This document shows positions 42,175 to 52,890 of a stretch of 64,000 bases of DNA, piece after piece. The notes beneath the pieces are model-generated. The model was given only the letters and a program-made list of their open reading frames with translations. It was not told where the DNA came from and searched no databases. The DNA lies in assembly GCF_900096755.1 (NCBI RefSeq), contig NZ_LT615227.1, forward strand, positions 1 through 64,000. Direction: 5' to 3'. The position numbers and the translations under genes are program-made. The DNA is from Polynucleobacter necessarius (GTDB lineage: Bacteria > Pseudomonadota > Gammaproteobacteria > Burkholderiales > Burkholderiaceae). Position 1 is the stretch's first letter. Each line of letters begins with the position of its first letter.

Positions 42175-44202
42175 TTAACGTGAGATCACTGGCAAGAGTG
42201 GCACGATGAGCAATGCCACGATGTTGATGATCTTAATCAGTGGGTTTACTGCAGGACCAGCAGTATCTTTGTAAGGGTCACCTACAGTGTCGCCAGTTAC
42301 TGCAGCTTTATGCGCTTCAGAACCTTTGCCACCGAAGTTACCTTCTTCGATATATTTCTTCGCATTATCCCAAGCACCGCCGCCAGTACACATCGAGATC
42401 GCCACAAATAAACCAGTCACGATCGTGCCCATCAGCAAGCCACCCAAAGCAGCAGGTCCAAGCAAGAGGCCAACAATGATTGGTGCAACTACTGGCAAGA
42501 GTAAAGGAACAATCATCTCTTTGATTGCTGCAGAAGTCAGCATATCCACTGCTTTGCCGTACTCAGGCTTGGAAGTGCCCTCCATAATTCCGGGAATATC
42601 ACGGAACTGGCGACGAACCTCCTCCACTACCGCACCAGCACAACGACCAACCGCTTCCATCGCCATCGCGCCAAACAAGTAAGGAATCATGCCGCCAATA
42701 AAGAGACCAATAATCACCATATGGTTAGATAAGTCAAACGACACTTGCTGGCCAATACTCTCTAAAGCGTGCGTGTAGTCAGCAAAGAGTACGAGAGATG
42801 CCAAACCAGCTGAGCCAATGGCATAGCCTTTGGTTACTGCTTTTGTAGTGTTGCCAACCGCATCTAATGGATCGGTAATGTCGCGTACAGATTGTGGCAA
42901 GCCAGCCATCTCTGCAATACCACCGGCGTTATCTGTAATTGGGCCATAGGCATCCAGCGCAACGACGATACCTGCCATTGACAACATTGCTGTTGCTGCA
43001 ATTGCAATGCCATACAAACCAGCTAACACGCAGCAAAAATCGCTGCACATACAAACAGAACTGAATAGGCAGTGGACTTCATTGAAATGCCTAAGCCAGC
43101 AATGATGTTTGTGCCGTGACCTTTAGTAGATGCTTCAGCAATGTGTTGCACTGGTTTGAACTGGGTACCGGTGTAGTACTCGGTAATCCACACCAAACCT
43201 GCTGTGAGCAATAAACCTACCACTGTTGATCCAAACAAACGCCATTGGCTACCAGGGATACCCAAAGCATCATCAGGCATGATGAAGTTGGTTACAAAGT
43301 AGAAGGCTACAAGTGACAAGCCACCAGCAATGATCAAACCTTTATACAAAGCAGGCATCACGTTTCTCATACCAGGTGTTACCTTAACAAATGAACAGCC
43401 AATGATCGAGGCAATGATAGAAACACCACCGAGAACCAATGGATAGATGATTGCAGCTACTGGCGCACCAGCCACCATTAAAGATCCTAAGACCATGGTT
43501 GCAATAAGTGTCACCGCATATGTTTCAAATAAGTCTGCTGCCATACCTGCGCAGTCACCAACGTTATCACCGACGTTATCTGCAATCACAGCAGGGTTGC
43601 GTGGGTCATCTTCCGGAATGCCTGCTTCGACCTTACCGACCAAGTCAGCGCCAACGTCAGCACCCTTAGTGAAGATGCCGCCGCCCAATCGAGCGAAGAT
43701 CGAAATCAATGAAGATCCGAATGCCAAACCAATTAATGGATGCAATACAGAGGAGAGGCCCTGTCCTGCTCCAATGGATACGAGAAACATAAAGAACAAA
43801 CCAACACCCAGGAGGCCAAGTCCAACTACCAACATACCGGTAATGGCGCCACCTTTCCTTGGTTGCTGCTTCAGCTGTACGCACGTTTGCGCGCACTGAA
43901 ACATTCATACCGATGAAACCACAAGCACCAGATAGAACGGCGCCAATCACAAATCCAATGGCAGTTGCAAAATCAAGGAAGAGCGCCATGAGAATGGTCA
44001 GAACTACCCCAACCACAGCAATCGTTTTATATTGGCGCGACAAATATGCTGCCGCACCCTGCTGAATTGCCTCGGCAATTTCTTGCATCTTGGCATTGCC
44101 CGTGCTTTGCTTCAAGATCCAGCCACGCATCACAAAACCGTAAATTACGGCTATGACACCGCACGCCAAGGCAAAATACAAGCCTAAAGTGACACTACTC
44201 AT
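42175..44202 (-). pseudogene. hppA: Proton-pumping membrane pyrophosphatase HppA, two lesions
   Basis: The start at 44202 gives [10 protein letters not shown]. The reading fails after [10 protein letters not shown], where relatives have about ten more residues before [10 protein letters not shown]; about 29 bases appear lost at 43858 between AAGG repeats. A second break at 43028-43029 is one missing base, and restoring it gives [15 protein letters not shown]. Otherwise the protein is whole, with the [15 protein letters not shown] and [19 protein letters not shown] sites. The [15 protein letters not shown] motif, with Lys and Thr at the diagnostic positions, marks the K+-independent H+-pumping type. 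Soluble ppa lies divergently next to it. Confidence 0.9.
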
Positions 44203-44387
44203 GCTTGAACTCCCCAAAGTTAATCATTTATTAATCTTTATTGAATTGCATATCCTGCACTTAGGTAGACCCGGTTCCCGAAAGCTTTAAACTATATGGT
44301 CTTTAAGCTGCACCAGTATGTAACAGAAACACCCCTGCACCCCCTATTAAGGATCACGGTATTTACTAATCATTATTCGGAGTATTT

Positions 44388-44924
44388 ATGAGTCTCGACA
44401 AAGTCAAGCCAGGTAAAAAGATCCCTGAAAGCTTCAACGTCATTATTGAAATCCCTATGAACGCGGATCCAATCAAGTATGAAGTGGACAAAGAGAGTGG
44501 CGCAATTTTCGTTGACCGTTTTATGGGTACTGCAATGCACTATCCATGTAACTATGGCTACATCAATAAAACGATCGCCGGTGATGGCGACCCTGTTGAC
44601 GTTCTCGTGATTACTCCATTCCCACTCATTCCAGGCGTTGTTGTAAGTTGCCGCGCTATTGGTGTTTTGCAAATGGAAGATGAAGGCGGTCAAGACGCTA
44701 AATTGTTGGCTGTGCCTGAAGACAAAATTTTGCCGATCTATACACACTGGCAGAAACCAGAAGACATCAACCCATTGCGTTTAAATCAAATCCAACACTT
44801 CTTCGAGCACTACAAAGATCTCGAGCCAGGTAAATGGGTAAAAGTTAAAGGTTGGGGCGGTGTTGCTGAAGCCCATCAAGAAATTCTTGAAGGCATCGAT
44901 CGCTACAACAAAGAGAATAAGTAA
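44388..44924 (+). CDS. ppa: Soluble inorganic pyrophosphatase
   Basis: This 178-residue family I enzyme has the signature DGDPVD at residues 66-71 and the core [19 protein letters not shown]. It hydrolyses pyrophosphate to drive biosynthesis and is essential in most bacteria. It is intact, divergent from the broken membrane pyrophosphatase, with a 185-base shared control region. Confidence 0.95.
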   Translation: MSLDKVKPGKKIPESFNVIIEIPMNADPIKYEVDKESGAIFVDRFMGTAMHYPCNYGYINKTIAGDGDPVDVLVITPFPLIPGVVVSCRAIGVLQMEDEGGQDAKLLAVPEDKILPIYTHWQKPEDINPLRLNQIQHFFEHYKDLEPGKWVKVKGWGGVAEAHQEILEGIDRYNKENK

Positions 44925-44959
44925 TTTTTTAAATTATTGATAAGGCTTTGTGAATCGGA

Positions 44960-46579
44960 GTGAGCGCACAGAAAATTGCCCTAGCCCAAATCAACCCTTT
45001 ATTGGGTGATCTGGCTGGCAACGCGCAACTCATTCACAAAGCCGCTCTGGATGCCTTTAATCAAGGCGCCAAACTCGTAGTAACCCCTGAGCTTTCGCTC
45101 ACAGGCTATCCCCCAGAAGACTTATTACTCTGCCCTGCTTTTATTGAAGCGGCGCAGCTGCAGCTTGAACTTCTAATGAAAGAGCTGGCGCAGCATTCTG
45201 ATCTGACGGTCATCGTTGGCCATCCCAAACAAACATCGCAGGGCCTGCAAAACTACGCATCCGTTTTACAAAACGGCAAGGTGATTGCAGGCTATGCAAA
45301 ACAAGAGTTACCTAATCATGAGTTATTTGACGAAGTGCGTTACTTCGTCCCTGGCAATCAAGCCTGTGTGTTTGAGTGTGAAGGTATTCGCTACGGATTA
45401 ATTTTGTGTGAGGATGCATGGCATCCTGGTCCGGCCATGCAAGCTCATGCAGCAGGCGCACAAGTATTGCTCGTTCCAAACGCCTCACCCTACCACCTGA
45501 AAAAAGAAGCTCTTCGCATTGAAGTGCTGCGCGGTCATATTGCAAAAACAAAGATGCCATTGGTTTATGTGAATGCGGTTGGCGGTCAGGATGAATTAGT
45601 TTTTGATGGCGGCTCATTTGCTTTAAATAGCAAAGGTGAGGTGGTGATGGCCATGCCTCAGTTTGAAACTGGCTTAGGCATGGTTGCCATATCCCCATCG
45701 GGTGAGCTGGAAAAGGGATTAATCACCCCACCCCAATCGGTTGAAGCACAGGCCTACCAAGCTCTGGTTTTGGGTGTACGCGACTATGTCAACAAGAACC
45801 GCTTCCCTGGCGTGATCATTGGCTTATCCGGGGGCGTAGATTCTGCGCTGGTTCTTGCAATTGCTGTAGACGCTTTAGGCGCCGACAAAGTTCGCGCCAT
45901 CATGATGGCCTCGCGTTATACCGCAGATATCTCCTGGATCGATGCGCGTGAGATGGCCCAAAATTTAGGCGTGCAATACGACGAGATTCCGATCAGTGGA
46001 CCAGTCGATGCATTAGAAGCTTCTTTGGCCGAACAATTTGCCGGTTTAAAAGTAGATGCTACCGAAGAGAATATTCAGGCACGCGTGCGTGGCACCCTGC
46101 TGATGGCCCTCTCCAATAAAACAGGTCGTCTGGTTTTAACTACCGGTAATAAGAGTGAAATGGCGGTGGGTTACTGCACCTTGTATGGTGATATGGCGGG
46201 CGGCTTTGCGGTGATTAAGGATATTGCCAAGACTTTGGTGTATCGCTTATGCGCTTATCGCAATAGTATTCAGGCAGTAATACCGGAGCGCATCTTGACT
46301 CGCGCACCTTCCGCAGAATTACGCCCAGACCAAAAAGACCAAGACAGCCTGCCTTCTTACGAAGTGTTGGATGGCATTGTCGAGCGTTACATGGAGCAAA
46401 ACCAATCGATCGCCCAGATTATTGCCGCAGGCTTTGATTCTGAAAGCGTAGAAAAAGTAACTCGACTCATTAAGCTAAATGAATACAAGCGTCGTCAGGC
46501 CCCTCCGGGCGTCCGCGTGACTACCCGAGCCTTTGGCCGAGACTGGCGCTATCCAATTACGTCACAATTTAGAGCTTAG
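44960..46579 (+). CDS. nadE: Glutamine-dependent NAD+ synthetase
   Basis: This 539-residue protein has an N-terminal nitrilase-type glutaminase with triad Glu44, Lys114 and Cys150 (LILCEDAW). The C-terminal ammonia-dependent synthetase has the P-loop SGGVDS at residues 290-295 and the KSEMAVGYCTLYGDMAGG segment. The start is GTG at 44960. It makes NAD+ from deamido-NAD+. It ends with TAG and is followed by glnB, a conserved betaproteobacterial order. Confidence 0.94.
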   Translation: MSAQKIALAQINPLLGDLAGNAQLIHKAALDAFNQGAKLVVTPELSLTGYPPEDLLLCPAFIEAAQLQLELLMKELAQHSDLTVIVGHPKQTSQGLQNYASVLQNGKVIAGYAKQELPNHELFDEVRYFVPGNQACVFECEGIRYGLILCEDAWHPGPAMQAHAAGAQVLLVPNASPYHLKKEALRIEVLRGHIAKTKMPLVYVNAVGGQDELVFDGGSFALNSKGEVVMAMPQFETGLGMVAISPSGELEKGLITPPQSVEAQAYQALVLGVRDYVNKNRFPGVIIGLSGGVDSALVLAIAVDALGADKVRAIMMASRYTADISWIDAREMAQNLGVQYDEIPISGPVDALEASLAEQFAGLKVDATEENIQARVRGTLLMALSNKTGRLVLTTGNKSEMAVGYCTLYGDMAGGFAVIKDIAKTLVYRLCAYRNSIQAVIPERILTRAPSAELRPDQKDQDSLPSYEVLDGIVERYMEQNQSIAQIIAAGFDSESVEKVTRLIKLNEYKRRQAPPGVRVTTRAFGRDWRYPITSQFRA

Positions 46580-46598
46580 ACTGTTTGGAAGGCCAAAT

Positions 46599-46628
46599 TT
46601 GGCGGTTCTTGCCAGTTCTAGGTATGAT
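46599..46628 (+). promoter_or_regulatory. Possible sigma-70 promoter for glnB
   Basis: TTGGCG, an 18-base spacer, then TATGAT precede the glnB start by about 20 bases. A perfect 12-base palindrome, GCCAAATTTGGC (46592-46603), overlaps the -35 region. Matches by eye only. Confidence 0.45.
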
Positions 46629-46648
46629 TACTGCATTAGGGGGAATAA

Positions 46649-46987
<339 letters not shown>

Positions 46988-47014
46988 TAACTGATTTAAC
47001 GCACCAAGAAAACG

Positions 47015-47039
47015 CAGCGGCTTAAAGGCCGCTGTTTTT
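47015..47039 (+). terminator. Rho-independent terminator after glnB
   Basis: The arms CAGCGGC and GCCGCTG enclose a 6-base loop, TTAAAG, followed by a T-run. It lies between glnB and the convergent RodZ-like gene. Confidence 0.87.
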
Positions 47040-47046
47040 ATTTGGG

Positions 47047-48069
47047 TTAACGCAGTTGAGAATCTGAAGATGCTGGGGCAGCAGGCTGAGCGATTTCAGC
47101 TGGCTCCAGAACAATAGTTTTGCCGCCAGTGTTTCCAAGGCGAACCTTAGCTCCCTGATAAAACAAGTCGACTTGATTTAAGCCACCAGTTAAAACCTTG
47201 AGAGGTGGCTTACCGTAAACACTAATATCAACACCAGGCTCTAATTGTTTTGTTTGAGTCTTACCTGTCGCATCCACTACGCAAACCGTTTGAGCGGTCT
47301 TGGATTGTAAGAACACCATGTCACCCGCTTTCTTGGGCGCATCTGGCTTGTAACTAATCGCTGAAGAATCCGCAGCTGGGCACTCAGTTGATACGGCAGC
47401 AGGGGCTGCGGCCACCGGAGCCGCTACTGGAGCTGGGCTTGGCGGCGTTGCCGCTTCAGGCTTCGCTTCGGGCTCAGGTTCTTTGATCACTTCCTCCACA
47501 ACCACGATTTCTTCTTTAGGCGGCTCAGGGAAAAACAGTGGACGTAAATTGACTACTGAGAATACTAGCGCTGCAGCAATACCCAAAATAAGCAAGAGCT
47601 TCTTCTTAGGGTCTGCACGCTTTGTTGTCCTTGAGCTATCGAGGGAACCGATAGGCTCGAGAGTTTTCATTAGGGCAACTTGCTCTGGCTGACTCTCTAC
47701 TTTTTTTTGTCTCCCCCGCCTTTGATGGCTTCGCTTTTTTTCTGGGGCTACTTCTTTGCTCACTTCAGGATTCTTTGTTTTTTCAGAATCGTTTACTTTT
47801 TCTGGTGCGCTTTTTGGGGCTGGAATGACTTCACCAAAATCAAAAACATCTTCTTCTTTTAACTTCAGTAAGCCGGCAACTTTTTTGGCCGCAGTCACTT
47901 TAACTTGGGCACCATAAAAACTACTGCTTTCGCCATTCTCAATCTGCTCTATTTGGCGAACGGATAGACAGGCCATGCCAGACAAATCTTTGGTGCTTAG
48001 CCCAAGATCCTCTCTTGCCTTAGTAAAGACTTCTTTACGAATCTCAGGAAGTTTGACTGGCTTATTCAC
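47047..48069 (-). CDS. RodZ-like HTH membrane protein
   Basis: This 340-residue protein has an N-terminal Cro/C1-type helix-turn-helix (residues about 10-75, DLGLSTKDLSGMACLSVRQI), a basic linker, one transmembrane helix at about 157-175, and a Pro/Glu-rich stalk. The C-terminal periplasmic beta domain (about 240-325) is of the DUF4115 kind. This is the architecture of RodZ, which links MreB to the cell-wall machinery, but the domains are divergent. It is intact. Confidence 0.68.
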   Translation of the reverse strand: MNKPVKLPEIRKEVFTKAREDLGLSTKDLSGMACLSVRQIEQIENGESSSFYGAQVKVTAAKKVAGLLKLKEEDVFDFGEVIPAPKSAPEKVNDSEKTKNPEVSKEVAPEKKRSHQRRGRQKKVESQPEQVALMKTLEPIGSLDSSRTTKRADPKKKLLLILGIAAALVFSVVNLRPLFFPEPPKEEIVVVEEVIKEPEPEAKPEAATPPSPAPVAAPVAAAPAAVSTECPAADSSAISYKPDAPKKAGDMVFLQSKTAQTVCVVDATGKTQTKQLEPGVDISVYGKPPLKVLTGGLNQVDLFYQGAKVRLGNTGGKTIVLEPAEIAQPAAPASSDSQLR

Positions 48070-48147
48070 GAAGCAGCTATGGTCTCAGGTTGAAATAACA
48101 TAAGTGATAGTAATCCCAAAATGGTACGTGAGTAATTCGCGTTGCGG

Positions 48148-48786
48148 CTAATGATTTAAAGGGTGACTTTCTAAGTCTGACTCGAGGCACTTCTTCATCA
48201 ATACTTGCACTGAGTCAGCATGCATTTTGTCCATCACCCTAGCCTTGTGAACCTTAATAGTAGCGTCAGTAGTACCCAATTTGACAGCAATATCTTTATT
48301 TAAGAGCCCCTTGACCAACTAGCCGCACACTTCACGCTCTCTTGGGGTCAGGCTTTCGTAATCCTTTTTGGCCTCCACATCCAGGGAGACACGCTTTAAC
48401 TGACGGCTATCAAAGTCAATTGCATCAGCAACTGCTTTTAATAGCTCTTCCAGGTTGAAGGGTTTGAATAAGAAATCTACCGCCCCCTTCTTCAGGCCCT
48501 GAACGATCTGATGGGGGTGACTTTGGCCACTGACGAAAATAATGGGAGTCTTGCGACCGAGTTTTAGGAGTTTTTCCTGCAGATCCAAGCCGGTCATATC
48601 CGGCATTTGCATATCCAAAAGGATCACCGACGGGGAGACTGGGACCGATTTCTCCAGAAAAATCGTTGCTGAGGCGTAATCCTCGACTAAATAGCCGAGT
48701 TCACGCAACATCCTGGATAGGGAAATGCGCATGGACTCATCATCATCAATTAGGTATATGTGGCCGACTTTAGTCATTGAATTCAA
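48148..48786 (-). pseudogene. FixJ/NarL-type response regulator with in-frame TAG before the HTH
   Basis: The receiver domain is complete: YLIDDDESM, phosphoacceptor Asp58 in VILLDMQMPD, and FLFKPF. After LTPREREVCG comes TAG at 48319-48321, then the same frame goes on as LVKGLLNKDIAVKLG and TIKVHKARVMDKM to a TAG at 48148. Relatives have Gln or Ala at the stop position, so CAG to TAG is the simplest change. The stop removes the recognition helix, leaving a receiver that cannot bind DNA. No partner kinase is nearby. Confidence 0.85.
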
Positions 48787-49006
48787 AGGAAAAAGTGTTC
48801 GATGAGCTAATGTACTGTAAGACGTTTCTACAAGCTATTAGCTACGTAGCTAATAATTACTACTTAAATCAACAAATTCATCACTATTTTGTATTGCACC
48901 GCAACATTAAACACCCGCTCACCCTTCCAATTCAAGATGCCATGCAATAGGCATCTCACGGCACAATAGAGCCTGTCAAAAATAAACCTTTTCTGGAGTA
49001 ATAAGC

Positions 49007-50698
49007 ATGAAACGTCTCAATGAACGCTCGCGCATGGTCACCGAAGGAGTTGCACGCGCACCTAACCGTTCAATGTATTACGCAATGGGTTACGAAGAAA
49101 AGGATTTCGTAAAGCCAATGGTTGGCGTGGCTAACGGCCATTCAACCATTACTCCTTGCAATAGCGGCCTACAAAAATTAGCAGATGCTGCTGTTTCCGC
49201 ACTCGAGGGTGCTGGCGCAAAAGCACAGATGTTTGGTACGCCAACTGTTTCCGATGGCATCGGCATGGGCACCGAAGGCATGAAGTATTCCCTCGTGTCA
49301 CGCGAAGTGATTGCTGACAGTATTGAAACTTGTGTGAATGGCTTGTGGCAAGACGGCGTTGTGGTGATTGGTGGTTGCGATAAAAATATGCCAGGCGGCA
49401 TGATGGCTTTGGCGCGCACTAACGTACCTGGCATCTATGTATACGGCGGCACAATTAAGCCGGGTCATTTCAAAGGAAAAGCTCTCAATATTGTTTCTGC
49501 ATTTGAAGCGGTTGGCGAATTTACTTCTGGTCGCATGAGCGAAGAAGATCTTAAAGGCGTTGAGCAGCATGCGTGTCCAGGTAGCGGATCCTGTGGTGGC
49601 ATGTACACAGCCAACACCATGAGTTCAGCCTTTGAAGCCCTAGGCATGAGCCTTCCCTATTCTTCTACGATGGCTAATGAAGATGCAGAAAAAGTAGCTA
49701 GCGCACATGATTCTGCAATCGTATTAGTTGAGGCAATTAAAAAGAATCTACGTCCATGCGACATCATCACCAAAAAGTCTATTGAGAACGCAGTGAGCGT
49801 CATCATGGCGGTTGGTGGCTCTACAAACGCTGTGTTGCACCTCTTGGCGATTACTAGCGCCGCTGAAATCGATTGGACGATTGATGACTTTGAACGTATT
49901 CGTAAGCGCGTTCCTGTCATCGTGGATATGAAACCATCTGGCACATATCTGGCTACCGATTTACATCAAGCTGGCGGCATCCCACAGGTGATGAGGGTTT
50001 TGCTTGACGGCGGATTGCTCCACGGCGATTGCATGACTATCACCGGCAAAACCATTGCTGAAGTATTGAAAGATGTTCCATCTGTGCCACGCGCAGACCA
50101 GAAAGTCATTCGCACTTTAGACAATCCTTTGTATAAGCAAGGTCACTTGGCCATTCTCAAAGGCAACATCTCTCCTGAGGGTTGTGTTGCCAAGATTACT
50201 GGCCTCAAGAACCCATCCATTACTGGCCCAGCACGCGTCTTTGATTCTGAAGATGATGCAATGGCAGCAATCATGGCGCAAAAGATTAAAGATGGTGACA
50301 TCGTGGTCATTCGCTATGAAGGCCCTAAAGGCGGTCCTGGTATGCGTGAGATGCTTGCCCCTACATCTGCCCTGGTTGGCCAAGGTTTAGGAGAGTCTGT
50401 AGGCCTCATTACCGATGGTCGCTTCTCTGGTGGCACCTGGGGCATGGTTGTTGGTCACGTAGCTCCAGAAGCTTATGTCGGCGGCACAATCGCTCTCATT
50501 AATGAAGGCGACTCAGTCACGATCGATGCGCATAAGCTACTCATTCAGCTGAACGTAGACGAAGCGGAAATTGCAAAACGTCGCGCAGCCTGGAAGCAAC
50601 CCAAGCCACGCTATACCCGTGGTCTGCTAGCAAAATATGCAAGCCTTGCAAGTAGTGCTAGTAAAGGCGCGGTAACTGATTTAGATTTAAAAATCTAA
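49007..50698 (+). CDS. ilvD: Dihydroxy-acid dehydratase
   Basis: This 563-residue Fe-S enzyme of valine and isoleucine synthesis has cluster cysteines Cys51, Cys124 ([11 protein letters not shown]) and Cys196 ([14 protein letters not shown]), and the C-terminal [14 protein letters not shown] segment. It converts dihydroxy-isovalerate to ketoisovalerate. A GGAG site precedes the ATG. It is intact and followed by a terminator. Confidence 0.96.
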   Translation: MKRLNERSRMVTEGVARAPNRSMYYAMGYEEKDFVKPMVGVANGHSTITPCNSGLQKLADAAVSALEGAGAKAQMFGTPTVSDGIGMGTEGMKYSLVSREVIADSIETCVNGLWQDGVVVIGGCDKNMPGGMMALARTNVPGIYVYGGTIKPGHFKGKALNIVSAFEAVGEFTSGRMSEEDLKGVEQHACPGSGSCGGMYTANTMSSAFEALGMSLPYSSTMANEDAEKVASAHDSAIVLVEAIKKNLRPCDIITKKSIENAVSVIMAVGGSTNAVLHLLAITSAAEIDWTIDDFERIRKRVPVIVDMKPSGTYLATDLHQAGGIPQVMRVLLDGGLLHGDCMTITGKTIAEVLKDVPSVPRADQKVIRTLDNPLYKQGHLAILKGNISPEGCVAKITGLKNPSITGPARVFDSEDDAMAAIMAQKIKDGDIVVIRYEGPKGGPGMREMLAPTSALVGQGLGESVGLITDGRFSGGTWGMVVGHVAPEAYVGGTIALINEGDSVTIDAHKLLIQLNVDEAEIAKRRAAWKQPKPRYTRGLLAKYASLASSASKGAVTDLDLKI

Positions 50699-50713
50699 AC
50701 TGTTTCGCCCAAG

Positions 50714-50746
50714 AAAAAGCCCCTAGCAAAAACTAGGGGCTTTTTT
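50714..50746 (+). terminator. Rho-independent terminator after ilvD
   Basis: AAAAAGCCCCTAG and CTAGGGGCTTTTT form a strong stem around a 6-base loop, with a T-run. It may also serve the convergent copper chaperone gene. Confidence 0.9.
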
Positions 50747-50771
50747 ATTACTTCAGCATTGCCAACAAATC

Positions 50772-51260
50772 TTAATGCTTCATCGCTCCACCATGGCCAG
50801 CGCCTGGGTTACCCATCGCATTCACAGGCATTTTTACTTCTACTTCGCCAGCTTTAGCAAATTTGAGTTTGACTGGAACAGTTTCACCAGCCGTTAATGG
50901 CGCCTTAATGTTCATAAACATGAGGTGCAAGCCGCCTGGCTTCAACTCCACAGCGCCCCCAGCAGGCACAGCGATATCTTTTACCTGACGCATTTTCATG
51001 ACATTGCCATCCATTGCCATTTCATGGAGCTGCACCTCACCAGCAACCGGTGAGCTTGCGGATACCAATTGATCAGCAGCGCCTTTGTTTTCGATCTTCA
51101 TAAAGCCGCCTGCTACCTGCTGCCCCGGAACCGTAGCTCGCGTATAAGCATTCTCAATTTGCACGCCACCTACTTTAGCGTTTTGCGCATTTACCAAACC
51201 ACCAAAACCAAAGCCAATTGCTGTGATCAACAATGCTTTTAATAAAGTATTACTTTTCAT
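50772..51260 (-). CDS. Periplasmic copper chaperone PCu(A)C
   Basis: This 162-residue protein has a signal peptide ending VNAQ and the family metal motif: His-Glu-Met (VQLHEMAMDG), a later Met, then GGLHLMFMNI. PCu(A)C binds Cu(I) and delivers it to cytochrome oxidase assembly. The C-terminal tail GHGGAMKH adds His and Met. It begins a minus-strand cluster with DUF2946, DsrE-like, TonB receptor and copper-uptake-associated genes. It is intact. Confidence 0.9.
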   Translation of the reverse strand: MKSNTLLKALLITAIGFGFGGLVNAQNAKVGGVQIENAYTRATVPGQQVAGGFMKIENKGAADQLVSASSPVAGEVQLHEMAMDGNVMKMRQVKDIAVPAGGAVELKPGGLHLMFMNIKAPLTAGETVPVKLKFAKAGEVEVKMPVNAMGNPGAGHGGAMKH

Positions 51261-51340
51261 TCTTACCCCTCCTATTTAAATTCAATTTTCAACCAAACCT
51301 TATTACCCTACTTTAACTCGATCCTAGAAAAACAGCCTGC

Positions 51341-51928
51341 TTATGCCGCCAGTCTATCGTAATAACTATGAGAGTTACCGCGCTGAAAGATGCCTCTCTT
51401 GCTAGCTAGCTCACCCTTTAAAACCTCCAAGCGCTCATCAATCATGGCATAGACCGGCCTGAGAGATTTAGCTTGCTCTGACAATAAGCTGCTGAGCTCT
51501 CTTTTAGAAAAAGCACTCATGCCAGCAGTACCCATCAAAGCAAAGATGCCTGTGCCTAGCAGGCGCTTGTATTTTTCAATGTCATTAATCTTTTTATGCA
51601 GAATAGCCAAATCCTTTAAATGCCCCCTGCCCAGCTTTTGGGGGACATATCCAAGATAGCGATCATCAAAGCTCTGAATAAAGGCATTATCCGTAGGTAA
51701 ATCTTTGGGAAGCTTAACAACAAATGCCCTTCTAGAGGATTGGTTGATCCAGATATAGCGAATTAACTCTACGCAAGAGTAACGATCAATAGGCTTACGC
51801 GACGGAAACTGATTGTCGCAATAGTGGCCTTCTATCTGCTCCGCTGGCAGCAACACTTCCTGTGAAACCTTAGAAATAATCTGTTTTGCTGTGGCCCCAT
51901 TTTCAGGCCGCTCAATAATGGCGTACAT
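51341..51928 (-). CDS. Protein of unknown function
   Basis: This 195-residue protein starts at 51928 (MYAIIERPENGATAK), with a strong GAGGAAGG site five bases upstream. That rules in this start over one 15 bases earlier. It has QEVLLPAEQIEGHYCDNQF, CVELIRYIWINQSSRRAF and a central hydrophobic patch, GTGIFALMGTAGM. I do not recognise a family. It lies between PCu(A)C and DUF2946, but a copper link is not shown. Confidence 0.68.
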   Translation of the reverse strand: MYAIIERPENGATAKQIISKVSQEVLLPAEQIEGHYCDNQFPSRKPIDRYSCVELIRYIWINQSSRRAFVVKLPKDLPTDNAFIQSFDDRYLGYVPQKLGRGHLKDLAILHKKINDIEKYKRLLGTGIFALMGTAGMSAFSKRELSSLLSEQAKSLRPVYAMIDERLEVLKGELASKRGIFQRGNSHSYYDRLAA

Positions 51929-52001
51929 AAATACCTTCCTCATAAATCAACGGCAATCATTCTTGCCAAATGACATAGCCAAGCCATGTCAACTCAGTGA
52001 T

Positions 52002-52379
52002 TTAGGATTCGGTAGGTGGTGCTCTAGAAGGAATTCTGACCCATGCAGAAAGTATCTGAGGGGCTTGATAAGTGGATAGCGATTGAGTGACATAGCGTTG
52101 TGGTGCTGCAAACTCAAATGCGCCAATACTGGGCAATAAATAGGTTGGCTGGACTACGCAGTATGGGCAGTGGCTGCCCATTGCGAGCGATGAAGAAGAA
52201 TCTTCACCCCCAATGACCTGGGTCATTTTGATGCCGTTGCTAGAACATATCTCAATCACAAAGCCTTGGCCATTGCTAGCCAAAGATAAAGCCTGTGAAA
52301 CGGCTGGCGCAAGTGCACTCAGCAAGATAGCTAAAGCAGCTATCCAGTGAACGAACTTGCGGTGCCTAATGAAATGCAT
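52002..52379 (-). CDS. DUF2946 family protein, copy A
   Basis: This 125-residue protein has an N-terminal signal or anchor (FVHWIAALAILLSALAPAVS) and a conserved HCPYC motif followed by a C-terminal stretch ending SRAPPTES. DUF2946 proteins often occur beside TonB receptors for copper and are thought to handle copper in the envelope. A second copy lies at 55629-56002, so the TonB region is bracketed by paralogues. It is intact. Confidence 0.82.
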   Translation of the reverse strand: MHFIRHRKFVHWIAALAILLSALAPAVSQALSLASNGQGFVIEICSSNGIKMTQVIGGEDSSSSLAMGSHCPYCVVQPTYLLPSIGAFEFAAPQRYVTQSLSTYQAPQILSAWVRIPSRAPPTES

Positions 52380-52403
52380 TTTCAGAAATCAAACTATTTT
52401 TAA

Positions 52404-52822
52404 TTACCAGCTCATTGTCTTAGTGCCGTCTTTGAACAAGGCATCGCCAGTTACTTTAGGACTTCCCAGTTTTACGCCAGAGATCAAATCAGCCTCAGTG
52501 AAACCGGCTTGCTTTAAGCACATTGGACACATGATGACTAAAGCGCCACTAGAAATCACTTCAGACAGCGCTTGCTGTTGATCGGAAAATTTTGAAGGCC
52601 CAGCCTTTACACCTAACATCACAGCCTTGTCATTCAAGAAAATAGTTAATGGATGACCGTTTGTCGAGTGTGATGTTTACCAAAATTAATTGCCATGCTT
52701 GCACGATGCATTTCATCAGTCGAGAGATTGATGAATAAAGGATCATTTGGGCCGGCTAGCGCTGATAAAGATAGACTTGCCAAAGCTGCAACGAATACGA
52801 CTCTAAGTGACTTCAAGAACAT
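52404..52822 (-). pseudogene. DsrE-family periplasmic protein, frameshifted
   Basis: The ATG at 52822 follows GGAGAAG and opens a signal peptide (MFLKSLRVVFVAALASL). The frame reads to SMAINFGKHH and is lost at about 52660-52675. The other phase continues as NGHPLTIFLNDKAVMLGVKA and ends GDALFKDGTKTMSW. One missing base joins them into a DsrE/DsrF-type fold with the MCPMCLKQAG cysteines. These proteins bind sulfur or metals. The gene lies between DUF2946 and the TonB receptor. Confidence 0.8.
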
Positions 52823-52890
52823 ATACTTCTCCAAAAAAATAAATACGTTAATAATTTTCGTGACTTTAAATCTTTATCTCTTGATATACA

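Noticed and set aside
42287..43899. Long plus-strand open frames opposite hppA
   Set aside because: They are mirror frames of the hppA coding strand, with no start signals or recognisable domains.
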